From contig LUKI01000009.1 of assembly GCA_001593685.1 (NCBI GenBank), positions 1-55,988 of the forward strand: a stretch of 55,988 nucleotides of DNA, in the 5' to 3' direction. Below are positions 8,049 to 16,825 of this stretch, piece after piece (position 1 is the first letter of the stretch; every line of letters starts with the position of its first letter). This stretch comes from Gammaproteobacteria bacterium F7 (GTDB lineage Bacteria > Pseudomonadota > Gammaproteobacteria > Pseudomonadales > IMCC2047). Under the pieces are notes generated by a model. It was not told the origin of the DNA. It saw nothing but the letters and a program-made list of their open reading frames with translations, and ran no database searches. A program made the position numbers and the translations under genes.

Positions 8049-9233
8049 ATGAACGCCCCCCTGCGCTTTATTATTACACTGGGCCTGCTGAGCGGCCTGG
8101 TGGCAGCTGCCGTGGATATGTATCTGCCAGCCATGCCGGCATTAGCACAGGCGTTGGGCAGCGATATTGGTGCGGTGCAACAAACCCTGTCGATGTTTCT
8201 GTTGGGTGCGGCGGTCAGCCAGGCTATTTTTGGACCGTTGGCTGACCGTTTTGGTCGGCGTCCCATTTTGCTGGTTGGCATGACTCTGTTTGCGCTGTCG
8301 AGCTTGCTTTGCACACACGTGGTGAATGTTGAGCAATTGATTGTGTTGCGTTTAGCGCAGGCACTGGGAGCCGCTGCGGGCAATGTAGTGGTGCAGGCGT
8401 TAATTCGTGATTTGTACGAGCGCGAAGAGGCTGCGCGCATGATGTCCTTTGTCATGGCCGTCATGACCATTATTCCGCTATTAGCCCCAGCCGTGGGTGG
8501 CTATTTACTGGTATGGGCAGGCTGGCAGTCAATCTTCTGGTGTTTGTCGTTGTTTGGACTGCTGGCGGTGTTGTTGGTGTTTTTTTCGGTGCCAGAGACA
8601 TTACCGACGGAAAAACGCCAGCCGCTGCACCCGGCCAGCTTAGCTCGTGCTTACTGGAGTATTATCAAACACCGTAATGCGATGGCTTACAACCTGTGCG
8701 GCGCCTTTGTTTTTGCAACGATGTTTGCGTTTATCACCGGCTCGCCGTTTGTGTATATCGAGTATTTTGGTGTCGAGCCACATTATTTTGGTTATTTGTT
8801 TGCTGCCAATATTGTCTTGATGATGTGCTGTAATTATTTCAATGCGCGCTGGATTGAACGGTTGGGCAGTGGCCGACTATTACGCATTGGCATTGCTATT
8901 CATGTGATTGCAGCTGGGTTTTTATTGCTTAATAGCTGGACCGGTATGGCGGGACTGGTGGGGGTGGTTGTGCCCTGTGTTATTTCAGTTGGGGTGTTGG
9001 GGTTGGTTGCGTCTAACTCAACCAGTGCTGCGTTAGCCTGTTTTGACAGTCACGGTGGTAAAGCATCGGGAATATTAGGGATGACACGCATGGGGCTGGG
9101 GGCGTTATCCGGTGCGATAGTCGGGGTATTGCATAACGGCAGTATTCTGGTGATGGCTGCCGTTATGCTGGTTTGTGCGGTACTTGCCTGGTTGGCGCTA
9201 CAAGGGGTTAAGCAACCGGTTCCAAGTGAATGA
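8049..9233 (+). CDS. Bcr/CflA family multidrug efflux MFS transporter
   Basis: 394 residues with 12 predicted membrane helices. DMYLPAMPALAQAL at residues about 19-32 and GPLADRFGRRPILL in the loop after helix 2 are the Bcr/CflA family signatures and the MFS motif A; the central cytoplasmic loop near residues 185-200 is normal. It is an inner-membrane drug:proton antiporter family, exporting compounds such as bicyclomycin, chloramphenicol or sulfonamides in relatives; the substrate here is unknown. The stop codon abuts the stop of the convergent DUF3014 gene (TGATCA), leaving no room for a terminator between them. Confidence 0.88.
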   Translation: MNAPLRFIITLGLLSGLVAAAVDMYLPAMPALAQALGSDIGAVQQTLSMFLLGAAVSQAIFGPLADRFGRRPILLVGMTLFALSSLLCTHVVNVEQLIVLRLAQALGAAAGNVVVQALIRDLYEREEAARMMSFVMAVMTIIPLLAPAVGGYLLVWAGWQSIFWCLSLFGLLAVLLVFFSVPETLPTEKRQPLHPASLARAYWSIIKHRNAMAYNLCGAFVFATMFAFITGSPFVYIEYFGVEPHYFGYLFAANIVLMMCCNYFNARWIERLGSGRLLRIGIAIHVIAAGFLLLNSWTGMAGLVGVVVPCVISVGVLGLVASNSTSAALACFDSHGGKASGILGMTRMGLGALSGAIVGVLHNGSILVMAAVMLVCAVLAWLALQGVKQPVPSE

Positions 9234-10151
9234 TCAAGACTGTTTGGCGGCACTGAGCGCCGCCTTCAGCTGTTCAATTTTTTGTTGCAGGCGGCGTGTG
9301 TTTTCGGGCCCCATGCGAATCAGCTGCTTGTGTAGTGCGGGTGCATTCTCCAGTGCTGGATAAGCGAATTTATACAACACCGATGGCCTGACCAGTTCAA
9401 TGTCTTCCTCAATAACCGGCGCAGTTAGGATCAGGTCAAAGGAGCTCATCAGCGTATCGTGGAAACGTTGGTCCGGGTAGCCTAGCTCGGCAAAGGCCTG
9501 CTCCATTAAAGGTAAGTAGCGTTGATAGAGCGCAACAGCCATTTCGTTGTCTACGCCTTCAAATAGGCTGACGTAGGGGGTGTAGCGCTCGTAGCCAGCC
9601 GGATCAAGATAGACTTTAACGCCGTCAGAGTGCTTAACAAATTTCTGTTCTGGTTTGGGAATGGGGAGATATTTACGCGCGATTTTCCCCTGCGCCATGT
9701 TATCCACCACCACGACAAATTTACGAATAGCTTCCTCAGTGGTAATCCAGTCTGCCCATTTTAGCGCAGGAGTGAGTTTACGGGCGGCCTGCTGAATTTC
9801 TTCATCACTATTATTCAGGTTCGGTAATGGCGGTGGTGGCGGTTGATTAATGGCCGGTTGTGCGTCGTCTTCCGCTGTCGACGCTTGCTCACTTGATGGC
9901 TTAGGGGGATCGAGAGGCGTTGCTGCAGGCTGGCCTGAAACGATCTGTTCAAGTTCATCAATAACCGGCACTTCGATGGTGTCTTTAAACAAACTGTAGA
10001 GCAGCCAACTACAAACAATAACGGCAACCAGTGAAATCACTACGCCCAGTGAGCGTATCAGCGTGGTTTTAGAGGAGTGCCCACCGGCGTGAGTGTCGGA
10101 TCTTGTTGAGTCGGGCTCGGCGTGCAGACCGCTGTCCTGTTCCTGTGTCAT
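9234..10151 (-). CDS. DUF3014 domain membrane protein
   Basis: 305 residues. A short hydrophilic N-terminus (about 1-30) is followed by one membrane helix (about 32-52), a proline-rich linker (about 75-110), then a soluble DUF3014 domain to the end. Recognised segments include LKWADWITTEEAIRKFVVVVDN, KYLPIPKP and FHDTLMSSFDLILTAP. The topology suggests a single-pass inner-membrane protein with its main domain in the periplasm. Function unknown. It sits 12 bases downstream of the SIMPL-domain gene on the same strand and is probably co-transcribed with it. Confidence 0.75.
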   Translation of the reverse strand: MTQEQDSGLHAEPDSTRSDTHAGGHSSKTTLIRSLGVVISLVAVIVCSWLLYSLFKDTIEVPVIDELEQIVSGQPAATPLDPPKPSSEQASTAEDDAQPAINQPPPPPLPNLNNSDEEIQQAARKLTPALKWADWITTEEAIRKFVVVVDNMAQGKIARKYLPIPKPEQKFVKHSDGVKVYLDPAGYERYTPYVSLFEGVDNEMAVALYQRYLPLMEQAFAELGYPDQRFHDTLMSSFDLILTAPVIEEDIELVRPSVLYKFAYPALENAPALHKQLIRMGPENTRRLQQKIEQLKAALSAAKQS

Positions 10152-10163
10152 TTTGTAACCTGC

Positions 10164-10859
10164 TTATTGAATTGCGAAACGTACCTGAACCTGGCGGCTG
10201 AGTGACATTTCACCGGTGGGGTAGCTGGCTTCGGCTTTCATGTCTGACATCATCGCCATCCGCATTTGTGGCTCGGGGCGATAGCTCATAGAGCTGTGGA
10301 TCCACAGTGTTTCGCCCAGCTTATTACCACTGGCTTCAGCAAGCAATTCTGCCTGTTGACGAGCGTCATGAAAGGCTGCTTGCAGGGCTTTGTTTTCCAG
10401 TTCCTTGCGGTTACTGAAATCCAGCTTTAATTGGCCCGTATGTGTGGCGCCGATATCGACGGCCCCTTCCAGTAATTTAGGGTAGTTAAGCAGATTACTT
10501 AGTCTTACCTGTACGTCACGGCTGACGCGATAACCAATCAATTGACGATTATTTTTGTGGTCGTATTCAGGGTAAATAGTTAAACGTGCCGCCTGGATAT
10601 CTTTTTTAGCGATGCCCAGTTGCTCGCTCAGTGCCAGTAAGTCATTGACCTGACTATCAACCGTGCTTTTGGCGCGGCGAGCCTGCTGGTCTCGTTGTGA
10701 AAAGGTCAGTGTGAGTAGGGCTATATCGGGGGTCTCGTTGATCAGGCCATGGCCATTGACATCAATATGACGTGCCTGTTGATTTGAGTCTGCGTGGGCG
10801 GGCAGAGCAAGGGTTGTCATTACCAGTGATAGGGCGATCCATCGTATAACCTGCTTCAT
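10164..10859 (-). CDS. SIMPL domain (DUF541) periplasmic protein
   Basis: 231 residues with a Sec signal peptide (about residues 1-23, ending PAHA). The mature part is a SIMPL/DUF541 domain: the opening HIDVNGHGLINETPDIALLTL block, QDKQAR-like QRDQQARRAKSTVDSQVNDL and the central GYRVSRDVQVRLSNL match the family. E. coli YggE is the known relative, linked to oxidative-stress tolerance; the biochemical role is unclear. It is first in a two-gene operon with the DUF3014 protein. Confidence 0.82.
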   Translation of the reverse strand: MKQVIRWIALSLVMTTLALPAHADSNQQARHIDVNGHGLINETPDIALLTLTFSQRDQQARRAKSTVDSQVNDLLALSEQLGIAKKDIQAARLTIYPEYDHKNNRQLIGYRVSRDVQVRLSNLLNYPKLLEGAVDIGATHTGQLKLDFSNRKELENKALQAAFHDARQQAELLAEASGNKLGETLWIHSSMSYRPEPQMRMAMMSDMKAEASYPTGEMSLSRQVQVRFAIQ

Positions 10860-11146
10860 GTTTACTCCTGCGGATTTGATTGGTGATATTAGAAGACGCT
10901 GTAGTCCGATAGTTCCTTATTGATGTGTTATTTAAGAAGCAATACTTATCAATATACCGGTGATTCAATGCGGTATCGCATGAAAAGGTGCAAATTGCCG
11001 AAGGCGAGCTCAACAGTCTGGTTGAAGAAGATTTGATTTGAGCGATGGCGCCATTGCAGATTCCCGTCGTCGCACAAAACCGTCTGTTGGCAAAACTGGT
11101 TTTATGTACGTGAGCTTATGGGCAACAGCGAAGTCACTCAATAGCG
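10860..11146. other. Gap between the SIMPL gene and rep; only a weak hairpin seen
   Basis: About 290 bases with no convincing gene. AAAACC at 11076-11081 and GGTTTT at 11098-11103 could form a six-pair stem just downstream of rep on the minus strand, a possible weak terminator. The rest should hold the promoter of the SIMPL-DUF3014 pair. A short open frame runs through 11038-11280, but it overlaps the rep C-terminus in antisense and has no visible start signals. Confidence 0.35.
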
Positions 11147-13165
11147 CTAAATCATGTCCATTAAGTTGCGTAACCCGGCAATGGCATTGTTGCCGCGTTT
11201 GCGTTTGGCTTCCGGGTTGGCGTTGTCGTTGCCTTCCCACTCCAGATCCTCTTCGGGGAGTTCGTCGAGAAAGCGGCTAGCTGTGGTGTCGAATACTTCG
11301 CCGAACTGCTTACGCTTTTTGGCCATGGTCAGCGATAATGTTTTTTGAGCTCGGGTAATGCCGACATAAAACAGGCGCCGTTCCTCTTCGATATTATCGG
11401 TTTCAATGCTGTTACGGTGCGGTAGTAGCTCCTCCTCCAGCCCCATGATAAAGACATGCGGGAACTCCAGACCTTTGGCGGCGTGCATGGTCATCAACTG
11501 CACCTGATTGGTATCGGCTTCATCCTGTTGGCGCTCAAGCATGTCACGTAACATGAGGCGAGACAGGGAGTCTGCGAGATCAGTCACTGGATCCTGCAAG
11601 CTATCCTCTGGCAGGCTGTTTTTAATGCTGTCCATCAGATACCAGATATTCGCCATACGGCGGTCAGCAACGCCGCGGCTGCTACTGTTCTGTTCCAGCC
11701 AGCTGTCGTAATCAAGCTCGTCAATCATTTCCTTGACCACGTCATCGAATTCGAGCTGGTGCCAGCGCTGGGTAACTGAATCGAGCCAGTGACGAAAGCG
11801 GCGAAGTTTGTCGAGGTGCTGGGGTTTCAGATGCTGCTCCAGCCCCAGTTCATCACAGGCATTGTAAAGGCTGGTTTCACGCTCCGTGGCGTACTGACCC
11901 AACACTTCCAGTGTGCTGGAGCCGATCTGACGACGGGGCACGTTGATGACACGTAAAAATGCTGTGTCGTCCTCCGGATTTACGATTAAACGCAGGTAGG
12001 CCAGCATATCTTTCACTTCGGCCTTGTCGAAAAAGGAGGTGCCACCGCTGATGTGGTAGGGCACCTGAAACTGTTGCAATTTGAGTTCCAGAATACGGGA
12101 CTGGTAATTGCCACGATACAGTACGGCAAAATCTTCAAATTTGCTGCGTTTTTGCAGGCGCTGACTGACAATTTCAGTGGCGATGCGCTCGGCTTCAGCC
12201 TCTTCATCGGCGCATTGCAGAATGCGAATTGAGTCGCCAAAACCGATATCACACCAGAGTTTCTTTTCAAAAACGTGTTCGTTATTGGCAATAACCTTGT
12301 TAGCCGCTTTAAGAATACAGCCACAGGAGCGGTAATTCTGTTCCAGTTTTATGACTTCCAGACGAGGGAAGTCTGTTTGCAGTCGCACCAGATTTTCCGG
12401 AACCGCACCGCGCCAGGCATAAATAGATTGGTCATCATCGCCCACGACGGTAAAGGCCTGGCGAACGCCAACCAGCTGTTTAACCAGTAAATACTGGCTT
12501 TCGTTAGTGTCCTGGTACTCGTCGACCAGCAGGTAACGAATTTTATTCTGCCAACGGTCAAGCACCTCTGGTTGCTCAATAAACAGGCGTGTGGGAAGTA
12601 GAATCAGGTCATCAAAATCTACGGCATTGTAGGCGCGTAACATACGGTTATAGAGGCCGTAGATTTTGGCGATGGTCATGTCGTTGCCAGTTTTGGCTTG
12701 CTCCAGTGCCTGCTCGGGTTCCACCATGGCGTTTTTCCAGTTAGAAATCTGGTGTTGCGCCTGACTGGCAAGTTCACGAGTCTGATCGCCCTCGGTTGGA
12801 AGCAACTCTTTAATTAATGTCAGCGCATCGTGAGCGTCAAACAGTGAAAAGCCGGGTTTTATATCCAGGTGTTTATATTCTTTGCGGATAATAGTCAGGC
12901 CAAGGTTATGGAAAGTACTGACGCTAATGGCTTTGGCGGTGTCGCCTTTGAGTTGTTTGGCGACACGTTCTTTCATTTCTCGAGCGGCTTTATTGGTAAA
13001 GGTCACCGCATAGATATGGCGTGCTTCGATGCCGGCTTTATTCACCAAGTGTGCAATCTTGTGCGTGATAACCGTGGTTTTACCGCTACCGGCCCCCGCC
13101 AAAACAAGCAGTGGTTTGTCGTTGGTGATGATCGCGAGTTGTTGCTGTTTGTTGAGTTTTGACAA
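11147..13165 (-). CDS. rep: ATP-dependent DNA helicase Rep
   Basis: 672 residues, the normal length for Rep (superfamily 1, UvrD/Rep). Motifs in order: Walker A AGAGSGKTTVIT near residue 23, AVTFTNKAAREMKERV, DEYQDTN (motif II) near 216, GDDDQSIYAWRGA, QNYRS near 280, MTMHAAKGLEFPHVF near 560 and EERRLFYVGITRAQ near 595. It unwinds DNA 3'-5' and helps replication forks restart and pass bound proteins. The frame begins with TTG (the homologous N-terminus LNKQQQLAI starts a few residues in), and the ribosome site is poor, so the exact start is uncertain. It is a single-gene unit read away from mesX. Confidence 0.93.
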   Translation of the reverse strand: MSKLNKQQQLAIITNDKPLLVLAGAGSGKTTVITHKIAHLVNKAGIEARHIYAVTFTNKAAREMKERVAKQLKGDTAKAISVSTFHNLGLTIIRKEYKHLDIKPGFSLFDAHDALTLIKELLPTEGDQTRELASQAQHQISNWKNAMVEPEQALEQAKTGNDMTIAKIYGLYNRMLRAYNAVDFDDLILLPTRLFIEQPEVLDRWQNKIRYLLVDEYQDTNESQYLLVKQLVGVRQAFTVVGDDDQSIYAWRGAVPENLVRLQTDFPRLEVIKLEQNYRSCGCILKAANKVIANNEHVFEKKLWCDIGFGDSIRILQCADEEAEAERIATEIVSQRLQKRSKFEDFAVLYRGNYQSRILELKLQQFQVPYHISGGTSFFDKAEVKDMLAYLRLIVNPEDDTAFLRVINVPRRQIGSSTLEVLGQYATERETSLYNACDELGLEQHLKPQHLDKLRRFRHWLDSVTQRWHQLEFDDVVKEMIDELDYDSWLEQNSSSRGVADRRMANIWYLMDSIKNSLPEDSLQDPVTDLADSLSRLMLRDMLERQQDEADTNQVQLMTMHAAKGLEFPHVFIMGLEEELLPHRNSIETDNIEEERRLFYVGITRAQKTLSLTMAKKRKQFGEVFDTTASRFLDELPEEDLEWEGNDNANPEAKRKRGNNAIAGLRNLMDMI

Positions 13166-13283
13166 AAAGAAAGCCCATAGATGAAGAAACGACGGGCAAT
13201 TCTAACAATGCTGGAACAGTGCGAATAGTTTTGTTTGCGGTTAATCCGTGGCGTTTATTTGATCTTATTTTTGGCTTATCAAA

Positions 13284-13410
13284 CTGGACGCCTTATCTGA
13301 GGGTACCGGCGTACATCTCATGACAGCTAATGTCTATCCAGGTCACATATTAGATGACGGACTCCAATTGGCAAGCTCCTGAGGGCGGTGAGATTGGATC
13401 TAATATGCCA
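13284..13410. other. Candidate structured element in the rep-mesX intergenic region
   Basis: The 524 bases between rep and mesX contain no gene. Two adjacent foldable blocks are visible. The first is a possible three-way junction: CTGGA 13284-13288 with TCCAG 13337-13341, enclosing CGCC 13289-13292 with GGCG 13308-13311 and GACA/TGTC around 13322-13334. The second is a perfect ten-pair stem, CATATTAGAT 13346-13355 with ATCTAATATG 13398-13407, enclosing CCAAT 13364-13368 with ATTGG 13393-13397 and a small GC hairpin. It matches no riboswitch consensus I could recall. It could be a leader RNA, a small RNA or a protein-binding DNA palindrome. Confidence 0.35.
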
Positions 13411-13447
13411 ACCAACGTCATTACGTTGTCATCATTTAATTAGCGTA

Positions 13448-13481
13448 TGAATATTGCTCATAACTTAATGAAATAAAATCA
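13448..13481 (+). promoter_or_regulatory. Tandem MetR-box-like sites upstream of mesX
   Basis: MetR of the LysR family binds TGAA-N5-TTCA. Two near-matches (7 of 8 fixed bases each) lie at 13448-13460 (TGAA-TATTG-CTCA) and 13469-13481 (TGAA-ATAAA-ATCA). Their centres are 21 bp apart, two helical turns, as expected for paired LysR-type sites. They lie about 210 bases upstream of mesX. The spacer of the first resembles that of the exact box in front of the regulator gene. Confidence 0.5.
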
Positions 13482-13689
13482 ATTTTATTAATGTGTGTGT
13501 CCGGATATAAAACAGCCTGCTCTTAACTTTAAACAATAATCCGACTGATTGTTAATTAGGCATTACGCACAAATTGAAAATTGTGAAGGCCTACCGGTTG
13601 AAAAAAATCAGAAGAGAAAACTGAAAAGTTCAGAAAAGAGCAAGGAATAAACTCAGGTTTAAATTTAGGGTGTTGGATACCAGACCACT

Positions 13690-14643
13690 ATGAATAAAGA
13701 TTTCACATTTACCATTAATAGCACTTATCTCGACGAGAACTATCATCCGTCAGACAATACGCGCATCACCACCAATTTTGCTAATTTGGCGCGCGGCGAT
13801 AACCGTCAGGAGAACCTGCGCAATGCCTTAAAGATGATTGATAACAGCTTTAATGCCTTGGCGCATTGGGATAACCCCAATGGCGATCGCTACTCTGTCG
13901 AACTTGAAATCATATCCGTTGATATGGACATCGAAGGCAGTGGCCAGGCCTTTCCATCGATTGAAGTATTAAAAACGTATGTTGTTGATCACAAAACTGG
14001 CAGGCGTACTGAAGGTATTGTAGGGAATAATTTTTCCTCCTATGTGCGCGATTACGACTTTAGCGTACGGTTGCTGGACCATAACAAGGATCAGCCGACA
14101 TTCAGTATTCCAGATGATTTTGGCGATCTGCATGGCAAGCTGTTTAAGTATTTTGTGACCTCCGATGTTTACAAACAGAACTTTAATAAGCCGCCTGTCA
14201 TATGCCTCAGCGTTTCGGATAACAAGGTTTATCGTCGTACTGAAAATCAGCATCCGGTATTAGGCGTTGAATACCAGCCAAATGAGTCCTCTCTGACCGA
14301 GCAGTATTTCAAGAAAATGGGCTTGCAGGTGCGCTACTTTATGCCGCCAAACAGTGTGGCTCCTTTGGCTTTTTATTTCTTTGGCGACTTGCTGATCGAT
14401 TACACCAACCTTGAGCTGATTAGCACCATCAGCACGATGGAAACCTTCCAGAAAATCTATCGCCCTGAGATTTACAACGCCAATGCGGTTGCTGGACAGC
14501 GCTATCAGCCAAGTCTGAAGAATCAGGATCATTCGTTAACCCAGGTTGTTTATGATCGTGAAGAACGTAGCCGATTGGCAATTAAACAGGGGAAGTTTGC
14601 CGAGGAACACTTCATCAAACCATACCAAACTGTTCTTGAGTAG
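13690..14643 (+). CDS. mesX: MesX (DUF1852), partner protein of methionine synthase MesD
   Basis: 317-residue cytosolic protein of the DUF1852 family, recognised from its N-terminus (FTINSTYLDENYHPSDNTRI and TNFANLARGDNRQENL) and its position directly before a MesD-type methionine synthase. Genetic work by Price and colleagues on the four core methionine synthase families showed that MesD needs this protein and oxygen, and does not need methyl-folate or cobalamin. What MesX does chemically, and where the methyl group comes from, is not visible here. The gene is 51 bases upstream of mesD on the same strand and shares its terminator. Tandem MetR-like boxes upstream suggest control by homocysteine through the nearby LysR protein. 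Confidence 0.9.
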   Translation: MNKDFTFTINSTYLDENYHPSDNTRITTNFANLARGDNRQENLRNALKMIDNSFNALAHWDNPNGDRYSVELEIISVDMDIEGSGQAFPSIEVLKTYVVDHKTGRRTEGIVGNNFSSYVRDYDFSVRLLDHNKDQPTFSIPDDFGDLHGKLFKYFVTSDVYKQNFNKPPVICLSVSDNKVYRRTENQHPVLGVEYQPNESSLTEQYFKKMGLQVRYFMPPNSVAPLAFYFFGDLLIDYTNLELISTISTMETFQKIYRPEIYNANAVAGQRYQPSLKNQDHSLTQVVYDREERSRLAIKQGKFAEEHFIKPYQTVLE

Positions 14644-14694
14644 TGGTCAGCTAATTACGCCTTCTAATTAACCAGGATATACGCAGTATTTATT

Positions 14695-15723
14695 ATGAAA
14701 ACATTACTACCTACTTCAACGGCTGGCAGTTTGCCTAAACCTTCCTGGCTTGCGCAACCCGAGGTGCTTTGGTCGCCATGGAAATTGCAGGATGAAGAAT
14801 TAATCAGCGGTCAGCAGGATGCGCTACGGGTGTCATTGCAGGAACAGCAACAAGCCGGTATCGATATTGTCAGTGATGGCGAGCAAACGCGGCAGCATTT
14901 TGTGACAACTTTTATCGAGCACCTCAGTGGGGTTGATTTTGAGAATCGGCAGACCGTTAAAATCCGTGATCGCTATGAGGCCAGTGTACCGACGGTTGTG
15001 GGCCCGGTGAGCCGTACCAGACCGGTATTTGTTGAGGATGCCAGATTTCTACGCCAGCAAACCGGACAGAAGATTAAATGGGCGCTGCCTGGCCCCATGA
15101 CGATGGTCGACACCCTTTATGATGACCACTACAAAAGCCGTGAAAAGCTGGCCTGGGAATTTGCCGGAATACTGAATCAAGAGGCTAAGGAGCTAGAGGC
15201 TGTCGGTGTGGATATTATCCAGTTTGATGAGCCTGCCTTTAATGTGTTTTTTGATGAGGTGAATGCCTGGGGAATCAAGTGTCTGGAAAGAGCGATCGAA
15301 GGGCTGAAATGTGAAACAGCGGTGCATATTTGCTACGGTTATGGCATCAAAGCCAATACCGACTGGAAAAAGACCCTGGGCTCCGAGTGGCGACAATACG
15401 AAGAGGTGTTTCCCAAGCTGCAACAGTCGAATATCGATATGATCTCTCTCGAATGTCACAACTCCCGTGTGCCTATTGAGCTGCTTGAACTGGTTCGAGG
15501 CAAAAAAGTGATGGTTGGTGCGATTGATGTTGCTACCGATACCATCGAGACGCCTGAGGAAGTGGCTGATACCCTGCGAAAAGCATTGCAGTTTGTGGAT
15601 GCGGACAAGCTTTACCCATGTACCAACTGCGGCATGGCGCCGCTGTCCCGTGAAGTTGCAAGGGGCAAACTTAATGCCCTGAGTGCGGGCGCAGACATTG
15701 TTCGACGGGAGCTCTCTGCTTAA
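14695..15723 (+). CDS. mesD: Core methionine synthase MesD (MetE C-terminal-like)
   Basis: 342 residues corresponding to the catalytic C-terminal barrel of MetE only; the N-terminal folate-handling half of MetE is absent. Expected zinc and homocysteine residues are visible: HxC in HICYGYG (about 211-213), Glu in MISLECHNS (about 250) and Cys in YPCTNCGMAPLSR (about 309), plus IQFDEPAF near 180. It methylates homocysteine to methionine. Pairing with DUF1852 places it in the aerobic MesD family rather than MesA, MesB or MesC. A strong rho-independent terminator follows the stop codon, so mesX-mesD is a complete two-gene operon. Confidence 0.9.
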   Translation: MKTLLPTSTAGSLPKPSWLAQPEVLWSPWKLQDEELISGQQDALRVSLQEQQQAGIDIVSDGEQTRQHFVTTFIEHLSGVDFENRQTVKIRDRYEASVPTVVGPVSRTRPVFVEDARFLRQQTGQKIKWALPGPMTMVDTLYDDHYKSREKLAWEFAGILNQEAKELEAVGVDIIQFDEPAFNVFFDEVNAWGIKCLERAIEGLKCETAVHICYGYGIKANTDWKKTLGSEWRQYEEVFPKLQQSNIDMISLECHNSRVPIELLELVRGKKVMVGAIDVATDTIETPEEVADTLRKALQFVDADKLYPCTNCGMAPLSREVARGKLNALSAGADIVRRELSA

Positions 15724-15733
15724 CCTTGGTCAG

Positions 15734-15775
15734 TGCTGGTTTGTCATGACATCATGCAAACCAGCATTCTTTTTT
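15734..15775 (+). terminator. Rho-independent terminator after mesD
   Basis: TGCTGGTTTG at 15734-15743 pairs perfectly with CAAACCAGCA at 15757-15766 around a 13-base loop and is followed by TTCTTTTTT. It starts about ten bases after the mesD stop and also lies at the end of the convergent TauE gene, so it may serve both. Confidence 0.85.
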
Positions 15776-15777
15776 GC

Positions 15778-16608
15778 CTACAGAAACAGTTGCGCCAGCA
15801 TACGCAAGCCAGTGATGAGTAATACGATGGCAAAGACTTTTTTCAGCCTTGTCGCATCCAGTTTTGCCGCCAGCGACGCCCCGACAGGCGCGAATAAGAC
15901 GGTTAAGGGAACGATGCAGGTGAAAGCAATGAAATTGACCAGGCCAACGGTTCCTGCTGGTGCATCGGCTGGTGTGGTGCCCATGATTAACATGGTCAGC
16001 GCGCCCGGCAATGAAATGATTAACCCGATAGCGGCCGCCGTACCAACCGCCTTGTGGGCGGGATAGTTACATAACGTGAGTAAGGGAACAGAGAGCGTAC
16101 CGCCGCCGATGCCAACCATGGAACTGAAAAAGCCAATGGATGATCCCATAAGTGTTTGGCCCGCTGTGCCAGGCAGCTGCTGGAACATGGCTGATTTTCC
16201 AGTTCTGAACAGCATGTTAAGGGCAGACAGGGTAGCGATTATGCCAAACAGGGTGGTCAGCCAGGTGCCGTCAACGCGCGTGACTAACCAGCTGCCAGCC
16301 AGTACACCCACAAGAATAAAGAGAGCCCAGCGTTTTAGCAGGACAAAATCAACATTACCCTTTTGGTGATGCGAACGAATAGAACTGATGGAAGTGGGGA
16401 CAATGGTGGCCAGAGAGGTTGCTGTTGCAACCACCATGGCGGTTTCCGGTGAGATGCCAAAGCTCTGGAACAGAAAAAACAGCACCGGTACGATGACGAT
16501 ACCGCCGCCTACGCCTAGCAGGCCAGCCAGGATGCCGGCAAAGATGCCGGTGGCAATCAGCGCCAAAATGGTGGGGATATTATGGGCTAAAAATTCAAGG
16601 ATATTCAT
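15778..16608 (-). CDS. TauE/SafE family inner-membrane permease
   Basis: 276 residues, about eight membrane helices in two homologous halves. GLLGVGGGIVIVPVL near residue 30 and GFFSSMVGIGGGTLSVPLL near 160 are the duplicated glycine motifs of the TauE/SafE family. Members move sulfite, sulfoacetate and other organic sulfur anions, usually outward. The gene lies between the MesD operon and the MetR-like regulator and is divergent from the latter, which points to a sulfur or methionine-related substrate, but the direction and compound are not shown by the sequence. Its promoter must share the 217-base region with the MetR box at 16784. Confidence 0.85.
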   Translation of the reverse strand: MNILEFLAHNIPTILALIATGIFAGILAGLLGVGGGIVIVPVLFFLFQSFGISPETAMVVATATSLATIVPTSISSIRSHHQKGNVDFVLLKRWALFILVGVLAGSWLVTRVDGTWLTTLFGIIATLSALNMLFRTGKSAMFQQLPGTAGQTLMGSSIGFFSSMVGIGGGTLSVPLLTLCNYPAHKAVGTAAAIGLIISLPGALTMLIMGTTPADAPAGTVGLVNFIAFTCIVPLTVLFAPVGASLAAKLDATRLKKVFAIVLLITGLRMLAQLFL

Positions 16609-16783
16609 TAAGGATGACTTCTATTTTTAGTGTTGATAATCAGAAAACCCAGCAAGGTTTTTTGGGGCGAAGGGTATGGTTTTCGCTGGGCCGAACTTTA
16701 AAAGTTTATAGAGCATAAAATATGCGAAGGCATTGTAAGGAAAATAGAGTGTTGAATAACAGCGATATAAATTCATTGCTTAA

Positions 16784-16796
16784 TGAATATGGTTCA
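16784..16796 (+). promoter_or_regulatory. Exact MetR-type box between tauE-like and lysR genes
   Basis: TGAATATGGTTCA fits TGAA-N5-TTCA at all eight fixed bases and is palindromic. It is 29 bases upstream of the LysR-family start codon, the usual place for autoregulation, and in the divergent intergenic region (16609-16825) shared with the TauE gene. Confidence 0.65.
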
Positions 16797-16825
16797 TCAC
16801 TTAAGTTAAGAATTGGAGTTAAGGG

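Noticed and set aside
11038-11280. Short rightward open frame antisense to the end of rep
   Set aside because: No ribosome site, no recognisable family, and it is explained by the reverse strand of the rep C-terminus.
13284-13345. Resemblance of CTTATCTGAGGG to the start of a SAM-I riboswitch
   Set aside because: The downstream conserved core (the GAAA-CCC and GCAACC parts) is absent and the helix order does not fit, so I list only an unassigned fold.
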